Source: Rhododendron vialii
Lineage: Eukaryota > Streptophyta > Magnoliopsida > Ericales > Ericaceae
Length of the DNA stretch: 64,000 nt
Assembly (NCBI RefSeq): GCF_030253575.1
Contig: NC_080560.1
Location: 11,942,001 to 12,006,000, forward strand
Direction: 5' to 3'
Positions 34,536 through 45,957 of this stretch are shown here, piece after piece. Made by a program: the position numbers and the translations under genes. How positions within the stretch are numbered: position 1 is the first letter of the stretch; each line of letters begins with the position of its first letter. The notes beneath the pieces were generated by a model. The model was not told the DNA's origin. It saw only the letters and a list, made by a program, of their open reading frames with translations, and searched no databases.

Positions 34536-35804
34536 TACTATATTTTTTTTATATTATAGATGAGAGTATGTGAAGTTGTGCCCTATCACATGCATGGGTG
34601 GAGATGTGATGTTTACACGCGGCACTTTTGGGTGCGGATCCACGGCAAAGCCGTGTTTGTCAAGCTAACTTCCCCCACCTACTTTTCCACGTAAAAAATT
34701 ATCACTTGTTCCGGGAGCACCATGCAACAGTGCTCTAGCCATTTCCATAACACATTTGCATGACTTTCACCGCGAAATGTGTGGTTTCCACACAATTGTA
34801 TACAATTACTTAATGCCTATGGGGCATCATACATGGTGTTCTTGGTCTTTTTTTTTACCATACATTAAATCAGAGTCGTCCATAGGGTAAGCTCAACCAG
34901 CGTACTGGCTTGGGCAACCCCATGGGGCAAAAACAAAATACGTAAACTGAACATAAATTTTTTTTTATAAACTCCCAAAAAAAATAATTTCAGATTAAAT
35001 AAAGAAAAGTCCATTCCAAAACTAAATGGGAGGAAACTGCAACGACTCGAGCCAGCGGCCCTGCTAACCCATAACTTAATTATGTAGCTCAAAAGATTAA
35101 CATCATATTATATAAAATAGCTGGCCAAAATTCGGTATATACTAGTATCATTTTTTCAATTTACCTACCAATGTGGGACTGATTATGCCCCATTGGGTTC
35201 TCACAGAAACGCGGAACCCTTTCCCTTATCTCTTACCCTACGGCCTACACCATTCGAACTCGAATGTTCAACTGGTATGTCTTCTTATATATTTAAAGGC
35301 TTATTAGTAAATGGCAACGAAATTTAAGGTCGAACTTAAACAATCCGAACATCAGGCGGTCACTCTTTAGATGTGGGGCTTAAGACAGCCCCATCCCAAC
35401 ATGTGTTGGAAAACAAGCTTCAGATACCACGTGGTTCGGTTGGGTTTTTAGAATTTGGACTTTAAATTATTACTCTACTCTAAATTTCACTCATTATCCA
35501 TACCTTCAATCATTATTTTTTTTTATCTCTATCTCTCTTCAATCATTACCCCTATCTCCTTACCTTCATCATTACAAATTCAAATCCAAAATTCCAAATC
35601 CAAAAACCAAAAAACGAACAAGCCCGTTCATAATCTCTCCGTGCGGTAAAAAAGTTAGTATTAGAGCACAAGGTGACGGTGCTCCTGGAGCACCGAGTAA
35701 TCACTCTCACGGACGGTGTAGATAGAATTAAGTGCGATTCCATCTCCGCTTTACACTCTTCTTCGTCTTTCCTCTGCCTCACCCTGCACCAGTCCTTTCA
35801 ACTC

Positions 35805-37073
35805 ATGTCAACCAATCTCACTCAATCCACGACGGCGCCGGCGCCGGCGCCGGCGGAGGAGCCCTCGCCGGCGAAAGATCTCCCCAAGGACATCATCATC
35901 GACATCCTCTCGCGCCTCCCCGTCCGATCCCTCGTCCAATTCTACTGCGTCTGCAAATCATGGTACGCCCTTCGCCTAAACCCTAATTTCATCTCCAAGC
36001 ACTTCCGCCACTCCACGCTCAGCACCGCCAACCACGGTGACCGTAGCTTTTTCCTGCTGACACGTCACCAATCCAAGGCCATCACTTTACTCTCCGGTAC
36101 CAAATCCGTAGACATCCCAATCAACATGGACATACCTTTCTTAAACATATCGAAACCCTTACGGATCTCCGGTAGCTGTCACGGTTTGGTCTGTCTCAGT
36201 GTCATGCCCATCGCTTCTATACTGATTATCTGGAATCCGGCCACTAGGGTTTTCAAGGACCTGCCGGTCTCGAACGTACAGAGGCCGAACGCGGGGCCCA
36301 TTAAGGTTGTCTTGGGGTTCGGGTTCGATTCGGGTAGTAAAGATTACAAGGTGTTGAGGATTGTGAACTATTGTTACCCTCTGAACCAGGTTGAGATCTA
36401 CTCCTTGGGGACGGATACTTGGAGGGAGATAGAGGCTAATGTGAGGTTTATAATTTTTGAGGCGTCGAGTAGGGTTTTCGTGAGGGGGAGGTTCCATTGG
36501 ACGGCCCTTGGGTTTAGGGAGTTGAATGGACGGGAGCTGATCGTTACGTTCGACTTGGGGGAGGAGGTGTTTAGTCAGTTCATGTTGCCGAATTTTTCCC
36601 GCGAAAATGACGATAATGATGGTGATGATGATGATGATGACGACGAGGAGGATGAGGGGAGATTAGGGTGGCATTTGGTGGCGTGGAAGGATTCTATTGG
36701 TTTGATAGTTTATCCTAACCATTCCAAGGACAAGAAATTCGATATGTGGGTTATGAATGAGTATGGGGTTGCGGGGTCGTGGACTAAGTACATGTCATTT
36801 GGACCTTATCCGAGAGTTAATAAGCCATTGGGATGCCGAATGAATGGTGAGGTTTTATTGCATAAGGAAAATGGGGAATTGGTCTTGTATGACCCTGCCA
36901 CCCAGGAATTTAAGAATGTTCCAGTTAATGATGTTCCTTATTGTTCAGAAGTTTTCAATCATGTGGAGAGTCTGGTTCCAATTAAGGGAGGAAAAGATCT
37001 GGAAGAGGCAAATATGTATACTGTGGTTCCAGACCTTTTCTTTGTTCGGAAAATCGATTTGCTGTTGGAATGA
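35805..37073 (+). CDS. F-box protein with F-box-associated (FBA) domain, 422 aa
   Basis: Intronless. The start at 35805 (MSTNLTQSTT) is preferred because the F-box then begins at residue 26, as is usual; an in-frame ATG at 35673 would add 44 residues of unlikely sequence. The F-box (LPKDIIIDILSRLPVRSLVQF, then CVCKSWYALRLNPNFISKHF) should bind SKP1 in an SCF ubiquitin ligase. The C-terminal two thirds is an FBA type 1 domain with GSCHGLVCL, IWNPATRVFKDLP and VEIYSLGTDTWREI, the substrate-binding part in CPR1-like proteins. A run of about 15 acidic residues (residues about 268-285, DDDDDDDEEDE) is unusual in this family and sits in a likely surface loop. An Ala/Pro repeat precedes the F-box. 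Substrate unknown. Confidence 0.95.
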   Translation: MSTNLTQSTTAPAPAPAEEPSPAKDLPKDIIIDILSRLPVRSLVQFYCVCKSWYALRLNPNFISKHFRHSTLSTANHGDRSFFLLTRHQSKAITLLSGTKSVDIPINMDIPFLNISKPLRISGSCHGLVCLSVMPIASILIIWNPATRVFKDLPVSNVQRPNAGPIKVVLGFGFDSGSKDYKVLRIVNYCYPLNQVEIYSLGTDTWREIEANVRFIIFEASSRVFVRGRFHWTALGFRELNGRELIVTFDLGEEVFSQFMLPNFSRENDDNDGDDDDDDDEEDEGRLGWHLVAWKDSIGLIVYPNHSKDKKFDMWVMNEYGVAGSWTKYMSFGPYPRVNKPLGCRMNGEVLLHKENGELVLYDPATQEFKNVPVNDVPYCSEVFNHVESLVPIKGGKDLEEANMYTVVPDLFFVRKIDLLLE

Positions 37074-37768
37074 TAGTTTCCTGGATTGAGATTTAGCCTA
37101 CTGCTGGGATCCTGTGAGCAATCTGCTTTACTGTAGCCCTCCTCCTCAGTGATTGGCTTTTGTTGTGTTTGTTGTTGTTTCTTTCAGTGGTGTTCAAATG
37201 CTAAGTTGGATTGAAGATGTGCTAATGGAGTGATTCTCTGTGTGACTGGTCGACACCTGGGTGAGGACCATTTCCCATTGGTCTGATTTGGCTCTTGTAG
37301 CAAGAAGTAAGAAAGAAAACGAAAAAACGAGGTCTGAAGAAAATGAGGAAGAAAGAGAAGAGGTATGGTGGCTCGTCTCATCAGAATCTCCTCTAAATTG
37401 TGATGCTCGTTGCAGAATTGCCGGAATTGTATGTCTGTTGTAAGGACAATTTATACATGCGTATGTTCCAGACTTTGGAGTGCACCTGTTATGTACTTAA
37501 TCCTTTTACCTTAACAACTAATGCTTCTCCTGTTGTATCCTGTAGCTCATCGTTTGTGTTTTTAGTTCTCTCTCTTTCTCTTAAGTATTGCAACTTTAGT
37601 ATTGATTTTCATTTGCTTCATTTTATAAGTCACATTTTTTTACTTATGTTGTGAGGTGATTGCTGTGGTATATGTTCATACTTTTCGGTCAGGCTGTTTG
37701 TTAGGAACGCATTAGATAATAACTAGCAATTTGCTCGTTCTGGGTGTCTTTTCCATTATTTGACCAAT

Positions 37769-37770
<2 letters not shown>

Positions 37771-37806
<36 letters not shown>
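37771..37806. repeat. (TC)18 microsatellite
   Basis: Perfect TC run about 0.7 kb downstream of the F-box stop. Confidence 0.95.
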
Positions 37807-37810
<4 letters not shown>

Positions 37811-38215
37811 CAAAACAGAGTAGTTTTTTAAGCATGTATTTTCCCTTGAGTTTTAAGTACATCCAATACTTGCTGTGAACTATCTCAATAGACAAAGGGG
37901 TTCAAGCTCACACTCGAAAGTTTACTGTTTAGTGTGCGTTTGCCGTCGTAATGTCGTGTGTTTCTGTTGTCCTGGTTTCATTTAACACCAAGAGGCTGAG
38001 ATATTTAGTAGTAGCTTCTTCCTCTGCTCTCTTGATTCCTCTTTTGAGAACTACGACATTTCTTTTTCTGTTTACTATTAGTTATCCTATATGAACTTTT
38101 TGTACTGGAATAGAACTACAGTTCTCCCGGCCATTCATTTTTTGATTGTTCCTTGAGATAAAACAACCAGGTTATTCTGCTGTAAGATATGTTGGTTTAA
38201 GTGCGATCTTTGAGT

Positions 38216-38502
38216 TACTCCCTCCGTCCCTTTTTTAGAGTCCAGTATTTCATTTTGGGTTGTCCCTTAATAAGTGTCCATTTTGTAAAGTTAGTAGGTA
38301 AAAGTTCGTGAATTTTCCATTTTGACCCTAAAAATAAATTCTATTTTGAAAAGTTTGTGAGTAAAAATGTAATAATGATGTCTCCATCGAGGGTTTAGAG
38401 AGAAAGTGGAGGTAAAAGTTGATGTGAAAGGTGCAATGATGATATTTTTTTAATAAGTTAGAGTTATGAAGCAGGACATTTAAAAAAGGGACGGAGGGAG
38501 TA
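38216..38502. mobile_element. Stowaway-type MITE
   Basis: TACTCCCTCCGTCCCTTTTTTAGAG at the left and AAAAAAGGGACGGAGGGAGTA at the right, near-perfect TIRs with TA at both ends. It is the best preserved of the Stowaway copies in the window and so probably the youngest. Confidence 0.93.
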
Positions 38503-40791
38503 CTTAAGAACAATATTTGGTGAGCTATATCCAATGTGTTTTCAAGGTTCACTTTTTAACAGGTTCATTTGTAGGGGTGTCTTTGGCTCTATCATATACT
38601 ATGGAGTGGTAGTATGGCATACCTGTCATGAAAGTTTAGCACATGAACTCATGTATTGCCTTAGTTTTTCAAAAGTGTTCTCCTTATATGCAGTAAACCT
38701 GTAAATGGACTGCCAAAAGTGACTTGATGTACTATAGTAGTAGGGTTGTAACACCAGTATGATTAGTGCTCACGCTTGTTTAGAGACTTAAATGCTCGAT
38801 GAGTTATGCGTTATGACGGTAGGCTAATGGAAGCTAGGACTGTGTCTTGGTTAATGCTGGTGGGTAGTTTAGTTTTTATCATCTTCTTCTTTGTCCTCTT
38901 TTCTTTTCTTGACTTTTCCTGCTCTCTAGGCTAGCGGAGTCTCTAACAGTTGTTTTAATTTACTTATCAAGAAAAAGCATGATTAATCTGTTAATGTTCT
39001 GGGAAAATACTGAGGCGATTACCAAAATGGGAATTAGTTGGTGTATTAGTAAAATCCATTAGTAGATGCTTAAACCTGTGCAGCTATGAGTTCTTCGACA
39101 GAACCTGAAATTGCACATGGTTGCCCTTTTAGTCTTGACATTTTGATTTTCCTGCTTTTGTACGGCTAGCTTCGTTGGGGCTTATTTAAAGTAAGAGTGC
39201 CCATTTCTCATCCATGAAAGCAAACACCCGTCTCATTCTCTCTCCGTGATGAGGCTCCTAGTTGTCATTCTTCCGTCTGTCCCGATATTGATTTGGATGC
39301 TCCAATATTTACTTCTTTTGTTCCATTTAAGCACAATGTGAGAAAGAGAAAGCGGGCATGCGGTTGATGGAACGAAACTCAATAACCTCCTACAGTTTAG
39401 TAGCTTAGCTCACGAATTGAAAGGTGTCTATTTCATAACATTGACCTAGGTTTGCTTGCTTCTTTATAGTTTTGGAGTATAGACAGTCCGATCATTGATA
39501 TTCTGCAATTTAGCAAACTGTATGTCGGTTTCTCTTTTACTCCACTTCAGAAGCCTAACGATTCTACCATGGATTGATCGGATACGGAGGGAAACAGTTT
39601 TAGCAGGTGGTTAGTCATTGTTATTCGTTGCTTATATGACGAATCATTTCCTGATTTTTCGTTCTTCTGGAGTATGTGACGGTGGTTATGCTTTTCGGTT
39701 GGTTTTTCTAGTCCCGCTTTATAGATGCATGTTTATGCACTAATGATGCACACGAGAAAATTTACGTGAAGAATAGCATTTTACCCCAGAACAGAGATGC
39801 TGATAGATTTCTACATATGATTTCTGATTGTTATTCCTAGTAGATGATCTGGAATTTATAGAAAGCCTAAACGATGAAGGGGAAGCATTGAACTTAAAAC
39901 AATGTGAGGGCCTTGCCATGAAAAATTGAGAAGCAAAATAGTATGTAGGCCTTTGATATGGTAAAGGAAGTTCCAGTAACAAACCCAAGTCAACTCTGAA
40001 AAGTATAGTCATATTAACTTATCAAAAAGTCTACATACACAGCTTTAAAACACAGCTCCTGTCCGGAGCTGTTCGATGCACAACTTTAAAACAAAACTCC
40101 TGTCCGAAGCCGTTTGATGCATGTGGATCAATGTACATCGAATGGCTCAAGACAGTTGTATTTGGAGTTGTGTTGGTAGCTTTGGTCTTATTTGGTTTAT
40201 CAAGAGAAGAATTGGTTCCGCAAGAAAAAAAGAAAGGACATTGCAGCAAGACAAGCTGCTTATCATTTAGTATAACAATAGAGAGGAGGAAAGAAATCAG
40301 GTGCTTCATTTTGAAGAAAAAAGAAACCAAAAACAATAAGAATAGTCGCTGCAACAAAGCACACCGTTGGTTTGGAGGGAAATTAGACACCGAAGGAAAT
40401 TGCGTGAAAGCATAATATTCAACTTTCAGATTTCTCATAAACAAATCCATCTTTTCACCCCCTTGTAAGCTGCAAAATCAAGAAGAAAAACTACTTGTTC
40501 TCTAACATGAAACTTCAGTCCACTAGTAATTTTTAAACAAACAAAAACTAGTTATTCTCACAAGAGTACTCTGCTATCACTGTCAGGATCAATTTCCTTG
40601 CGAAAGCTACTTAATACTCCCCCGCCCATATCCCATCGAATGGGGACACTGTGTTGAGTCCTAGAAGCGGAGCAAGAAACGAGAAACCACGAACAACACC
40701 AAAAAAATCAGTGACACAAGGCAGCTACTTGGTTAAACCTCTTAGATGCAGGTAATCTCTGATAATCCTGTACCTCGGATGATTCATTCTC

Positions 40792-43700
40792 TTAGATGTC
40801 AGCAGTAAGAAAGTTTCCCGACAAAGTAACCTGTAAAATGCATTCCAAGTTAGGAATCTCCTTACAATCTACACCAGCAATTATCAATTTTTTAAGCAAC
40901 AGCAATTTTAATTAAAGCTGGCTATTAGGTCGAACATATACCTTCTCACCAAGTTTGAAAGGAGGGAGACCCTTGTAAGGGCATGTACTGCACCGAAAAG
41001 CATCACCTAGTCCACACTGCAGGTTCATCCAATTTCCAAAGAGAACAAATTGAGACAAACATGAGACAAAGTTCCAATGAAAGAAAAGTACAAGTGAGAC
41101 AAGCACAGAGGTTTGGCCAAATTTCATGCGCCCTTGAGATTAAGGAGGCTACTTTTCTCTCTACATTATTGGTTATCCATTCCACTGTTTCCATATAAGG
41201 AAACCATTTTAACACTCCCCCTTTATTAGGGCTGTAAATGAACTGAGCCATTCGCGAACTGTTCGAGACTCGGTTCGATAAGAGCTCGTTCGAGTTCGAT
41301 TCGTCTGCTAAATGAACTGAACCTGAACCTCAATTCTAGGCTCGTTCCGTAAATGAGCCGAACCTGAGCCTAACGGTATTCGGCTCGGTTAGGTTCGCGA
41401 ACCTATACTTAAATTTAATTAATAATTCAATAGGGGTCTATTTGTAAATGTTAAAATTTTTAAGGTTGTATATATAATTCAATACTTATTTTTCTCCCAA
41501 ATTATATACGATCAATGAGAGAGTTTGGATTCGCTTGAGTTTAATGAGCTGAGCCGAATCAAACCTGAGTCTTGACGAGCTCAATTCGAGCTTAAATTCG
41601 GCTCGGCTCGATTCATTTGAGTTTAACGAGCCAAACTCGAGCCAAGATGTTCAAGTCCGAATCGAACCCGAACCAAATCCGAGCCGAACTCGAGCCAGAC
41701 TAGTATCTTAACGAACCCAACCGAGCCGAACCCGAGCCTTGAAAAATTTTAATGAGCCGAACTCGAGCCAAATTGTTCAAGCTCGAATCGAACCCGAGCC
41801 GAACTTAATAGGATTCGGCTCGATTCGGTTCGTTTACAGCCCTACCCTTTATAGAACCACACACTCCTTTTTTTTCCTTTACTCAAGTAACACTATGAAT
41901 TACCTTTTTCATTTTCTTAAATTCCAAATCCCTACGCAAATGAAATGCCAAAATTGTGAATTCAGTTACGTAACTAAAAGAAATGGAGTGTGGTTGTACA
42001 AAAGGGGAGTGTTCAAACCACCCACCCTCCCACAAATAGATAAACATACAAAATAGAGTTGGCACACCACATACACTGCCACATGCCGATTGAGGATTGT
42101 CCAGCTGGTCCATAGTCGGTCCTAGCTTCTGTACTTTCTCCTCCTCCTCGGCCCTTCCGCAAGTGCAATTTTTGCACGCTTTCCTTGTACTTCCAACTTC
42201 ACAATCACCAACTGCACAAATGGGGTAATGTGATGCATAAATCAGAAGTTCCCCCACAAATATTGGAGCGAACAAATCCCTAGAATCAAGCAAGTACTGC
42301 TTCGAGAAACAATAAGACTTAAAACTCATTGTCTTACTGGTTGGCAACTGGGGTTTCTTCAAATCCTCTTCAGTCAAAAGGCTATCCTCGTCAATCAAAT
42401 CCATATCATCATTAATCTGGACCTTCGGCAAGCTTTTTGCAGGCTTCTTCTTGAGAGCAAAGGATGAACCAGCCTTCCAAGAAGACTTTGTTGCTCTAAT
42501 CTGTTGAGAAAAGGAAACAACACATGCATCACAGCTTCGCGAGATAGACATCAGAAATAACATACGACCAATTTGATGTATCCTTCAGAAGGGTTCAAAG
42601 AAATGTCAAAGAGCAACAGTGACATGATGAGTTGCGTTAGAACGATTCTAAAACTTCCAAAAACTTGGGGCATCAACTCCGATTTCAGTGTGAAGAAAAA
42701 AAGGCCTAAAAATAAAGTTACAATTATCAACACAATTTCACATTTTCCTGGTAAGAGGACAAAGGTCCAATCTAGATATAAAGTTTAAAGCTGTGTGTAT
42801 GTTACAAGAATACATAATATCTCCACTCAGATTACCCAAAAAGCCAGGAACAAAAAAGTGCAGATGATGAAGTGAAAATAGAGAATGTCATACAAAACAC
42901 TGGTGGTCAGACATTCAAAACCTCTTCTGTTTTTTTGATAAGTTGGGCATTCAGAAACTTGTTGGTATCAGTTTCCCCTGGACCAAGAAAGAGGAAGGAG
43001 TGTGAAGGAAAACTCACGCCAAGAGAGTCTAATGCTTCAGATTGTGAAACCGGCTTCACTGGAAAAATCTGAACATCTAAGAACCCTGCTACAAGCAATT
43101 TGCGCTCAAACTGCAAGGAGATAGGGGGAAAAAAATAAATACGACTTGATGTCAACCAAATAAAGAACAGCATAACAATTATCTCACCATTTTCCCAGTT
43201 GCAGATTTAAATCTCTGGTGAAGTAGGACAGTTCCACCAGGCCTCAACACTCGTGAGATTTCTCCAAACAATTGATCACCAGGAAATTCAGACGATGTAC
43301 AGATAAATATGATTACATCCACTGACGAGGAATCTCTTGGCAGCTCAGCTGCTTAGTCATATGATAAAAATTAGGAAGCAGACAAAAGATAGAACCCAAA
43401 GACTTGAAATGTCACAAAAGAAAAAACTGAAAGAGGCAAGATTTTTTATTCTTTTCCTCTGCCCCACCTTTGGTCTAGATCCAAACCAAAACACTGATGC
43501 CAACTGAGAGACAGCTTCCTACTGTATATATAAAGTGAAAAACTAAAAAATACTCATATTCTTTAACTATCATTAAAAACAAACTTAAGACATCTGGGAC
43601 TTTCTGATACCCATACTAATTTACTTGTCCGGAAAAAGGAAAAAACCAGAGAATGTCACGAGCAAACAGGGAGAAAGGTAAAGAACTAAAGAAAGTCATG

Positions 43701-45893
43701 AGATGAGAGGGAAAATATAACACGAGAGGCAGAGAATCAAGTACAGATGATGAGAAATACTTTTTTTTTTTGAACGGCAAAAGAATGATTTTATTAGGGA
43801 AAGGTTAATGGTTTCCAACCAAAAGTTGGAACACCAGCAGAGGGACGAAGCCCAATACAACACCCGAGGGCCTAAAGTGCCCAGATAAAAACAATAAACA
43901 GCACAAACAACCCAAAAGGCCTACAAGCCCAAATACAACAATAGAAGCCTAACCCAAAGAAAGCGCAAACCTAACCCAAAGGAAACCGTTGCTGCCCACC
44001 AAATCTGACAGAACCACCACCACTGCCAGTTTACACCACTGACATGGCGACATCCACCAAGCCTCCACAGGCCACCCCACGGTAGAGTGAACCGACGCCC
44101 AAAACAAACCCAAACTGCTGCGGACGCTGAACCTTTGCCGTTAGGTGAGTACCGGGCTGCCCAACAACGGCCACGGCAGGAGCCAACGCCGACCGCTCCA
44201 TCCAAACCCGAAAGATCTCTAGCCGTTAAGCAAAAGTCAGAGAACCCACAAAACTCCAACCGGGAATGATGGGCAGATTAATGGCCGAGAAACGGGGACA
44301 AGCACAACGAGGCTAGGGGGTTGGAAAAAGAAAAAGTGAGGTGAGACAGAGAAGACGAAGACGAGAGCCATACCAGAGCTGAACTTTGTTTAAAGTCAGC
44401 AGCTACTTGGAAATCCAAGATTACATGCTGAACCTTGAGGGGCATGAACAATATATTGGCACCAAGTTATGAACTTCCAGGGCTACTTTATCCACCCCCA
44501 AAGCACAAAAATATCTTCACGCTCATCTTTTAAAAATCAATTCCAACACAGGAAACTTATGAAGCTATGTAGTTGGTCCATGATAACGAACCCCACTACC
44601 AAATTGGGCAACTCAAACAACACTAAATCCCGCAGAGAAGGGAGCATTCATGAACTACAAAGTACAAACTGATGAACATATAATCGTCTATTAGCTCTGA
44701 TGAGCCTTCAAATCACTCTTGTCAAAAATAAGAGAAGGAAAAGTGGTCATCTTCCTAACAACTAAGCATTAGCCAAAGCTATTTTGCACAATCATCCAAG
44801 CAACATCAATAAACATTTGCACAAGATTCATGTTAACGCCCCTAATTACAAATCCAACTAAAACAAGACTGATCCCCAAGCCAATATTTTTCAATCTCGT
44901 CCACGTTTCGATCAGTGCATGGCAAAAGCTAATTGCACACAGATCACCTAAGCCTTTCTGTTGAACAACCCTCACAAGATCTACACATGAAAACTGAAGA
45001 GCAAGTAATCAACAGGCATACCGTAGAAAACCACGGTAGACTCATTCACCGCTTAAAACATAGTTGAGTAGCTTTCATCATATGCCAACAACTATGAGGG
45101 CTATCCTCTGGTAAGGCTACAGGTTGCGATATTCAGACCCATCTCAAATTGTCATGTGTATTGCAGCATAAATGCCAAAACAGTAGTTGTTTGGCACTTG
45201 TGGTGATGGTGCATCGTAGGAAGAGAAAGTACGAGATGAAGATAGTGACGCTTGATGCTAATGAGTAATGAAGACAGTCATGACACAAGCTGTTTGTACA
45301 CACACACACACTCATATATATGTTTTTAAAAACAGTTGACTAACAAAAAAGCATTGAGAAATACGGAAGCTTCATTCTCTCTCACTTATTTTACTGTTCT
45401 GTGATTTCCAAAAACAAAAACACAAGGGACCAAAATGAACAAGCACCCTCCCACTTGCTACCCAAATGTTGAAAAACATATCCCACGATACTAGAGACTA
45501 AAAAGCAAAACACAGAACGTAAATAAAGAATACAATGACAAAAAGGGGTACAAGGAAAGCTACAGCATCTCTAACAGCCTCACATCACCCATATTTAGGC
45601 AAAATAGCTAGCGAATCGCTGAAAAAGGCTTCTAAGTTCTAAAAGCAAGCTCCATCCTCGCCAATTTGTTTTTGAGCAACAGTCCCTAGACATTTCTGGC
45701 TAGTCACAGTAGCGCTAACCAACATTTTACTTTTTATTTGTTGACACAGGTTGCTTTCCTTTACCCAAGCAATCTCATTTCAGATGAAACCCATTCAATG
45801 AATCTCTTTGGGTTTCAACAGAGCACCAACCATGAATGCCATTGCCACCTCTCTTCAACAGAGCACCAACCATGAATGCCACCGCTAGTTTAC

Positions 45894-45957
<64 letters not shown>

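Larger units (their letters stand above)
29001..35804. other. 6.8-kb intergenic region, transposon-rich
   Basis: Between the divergent PPR (-) and F-box (+) genes no gene can be supported. The region holds a LINE-derived fragment (30549-31585), three Stowaway-type MITEs or parts of them, and palindromic sequences, all listed separately. The rest is AT-rich. PPR promoter elements must lie just right of 29000 and F-box promoter elements just left of 35805, but no strong TATA motif stands out. Confidence 0.6.
37074..40791. other. Spacer between convergent F-box and DRE2 genes
   Basis: F-box 3' UTR, a CT microsatellite and a MITE, described separately; the remainder is AT-rich. Short open frames here lack recognisable domains. 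Confidence 0.5.
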
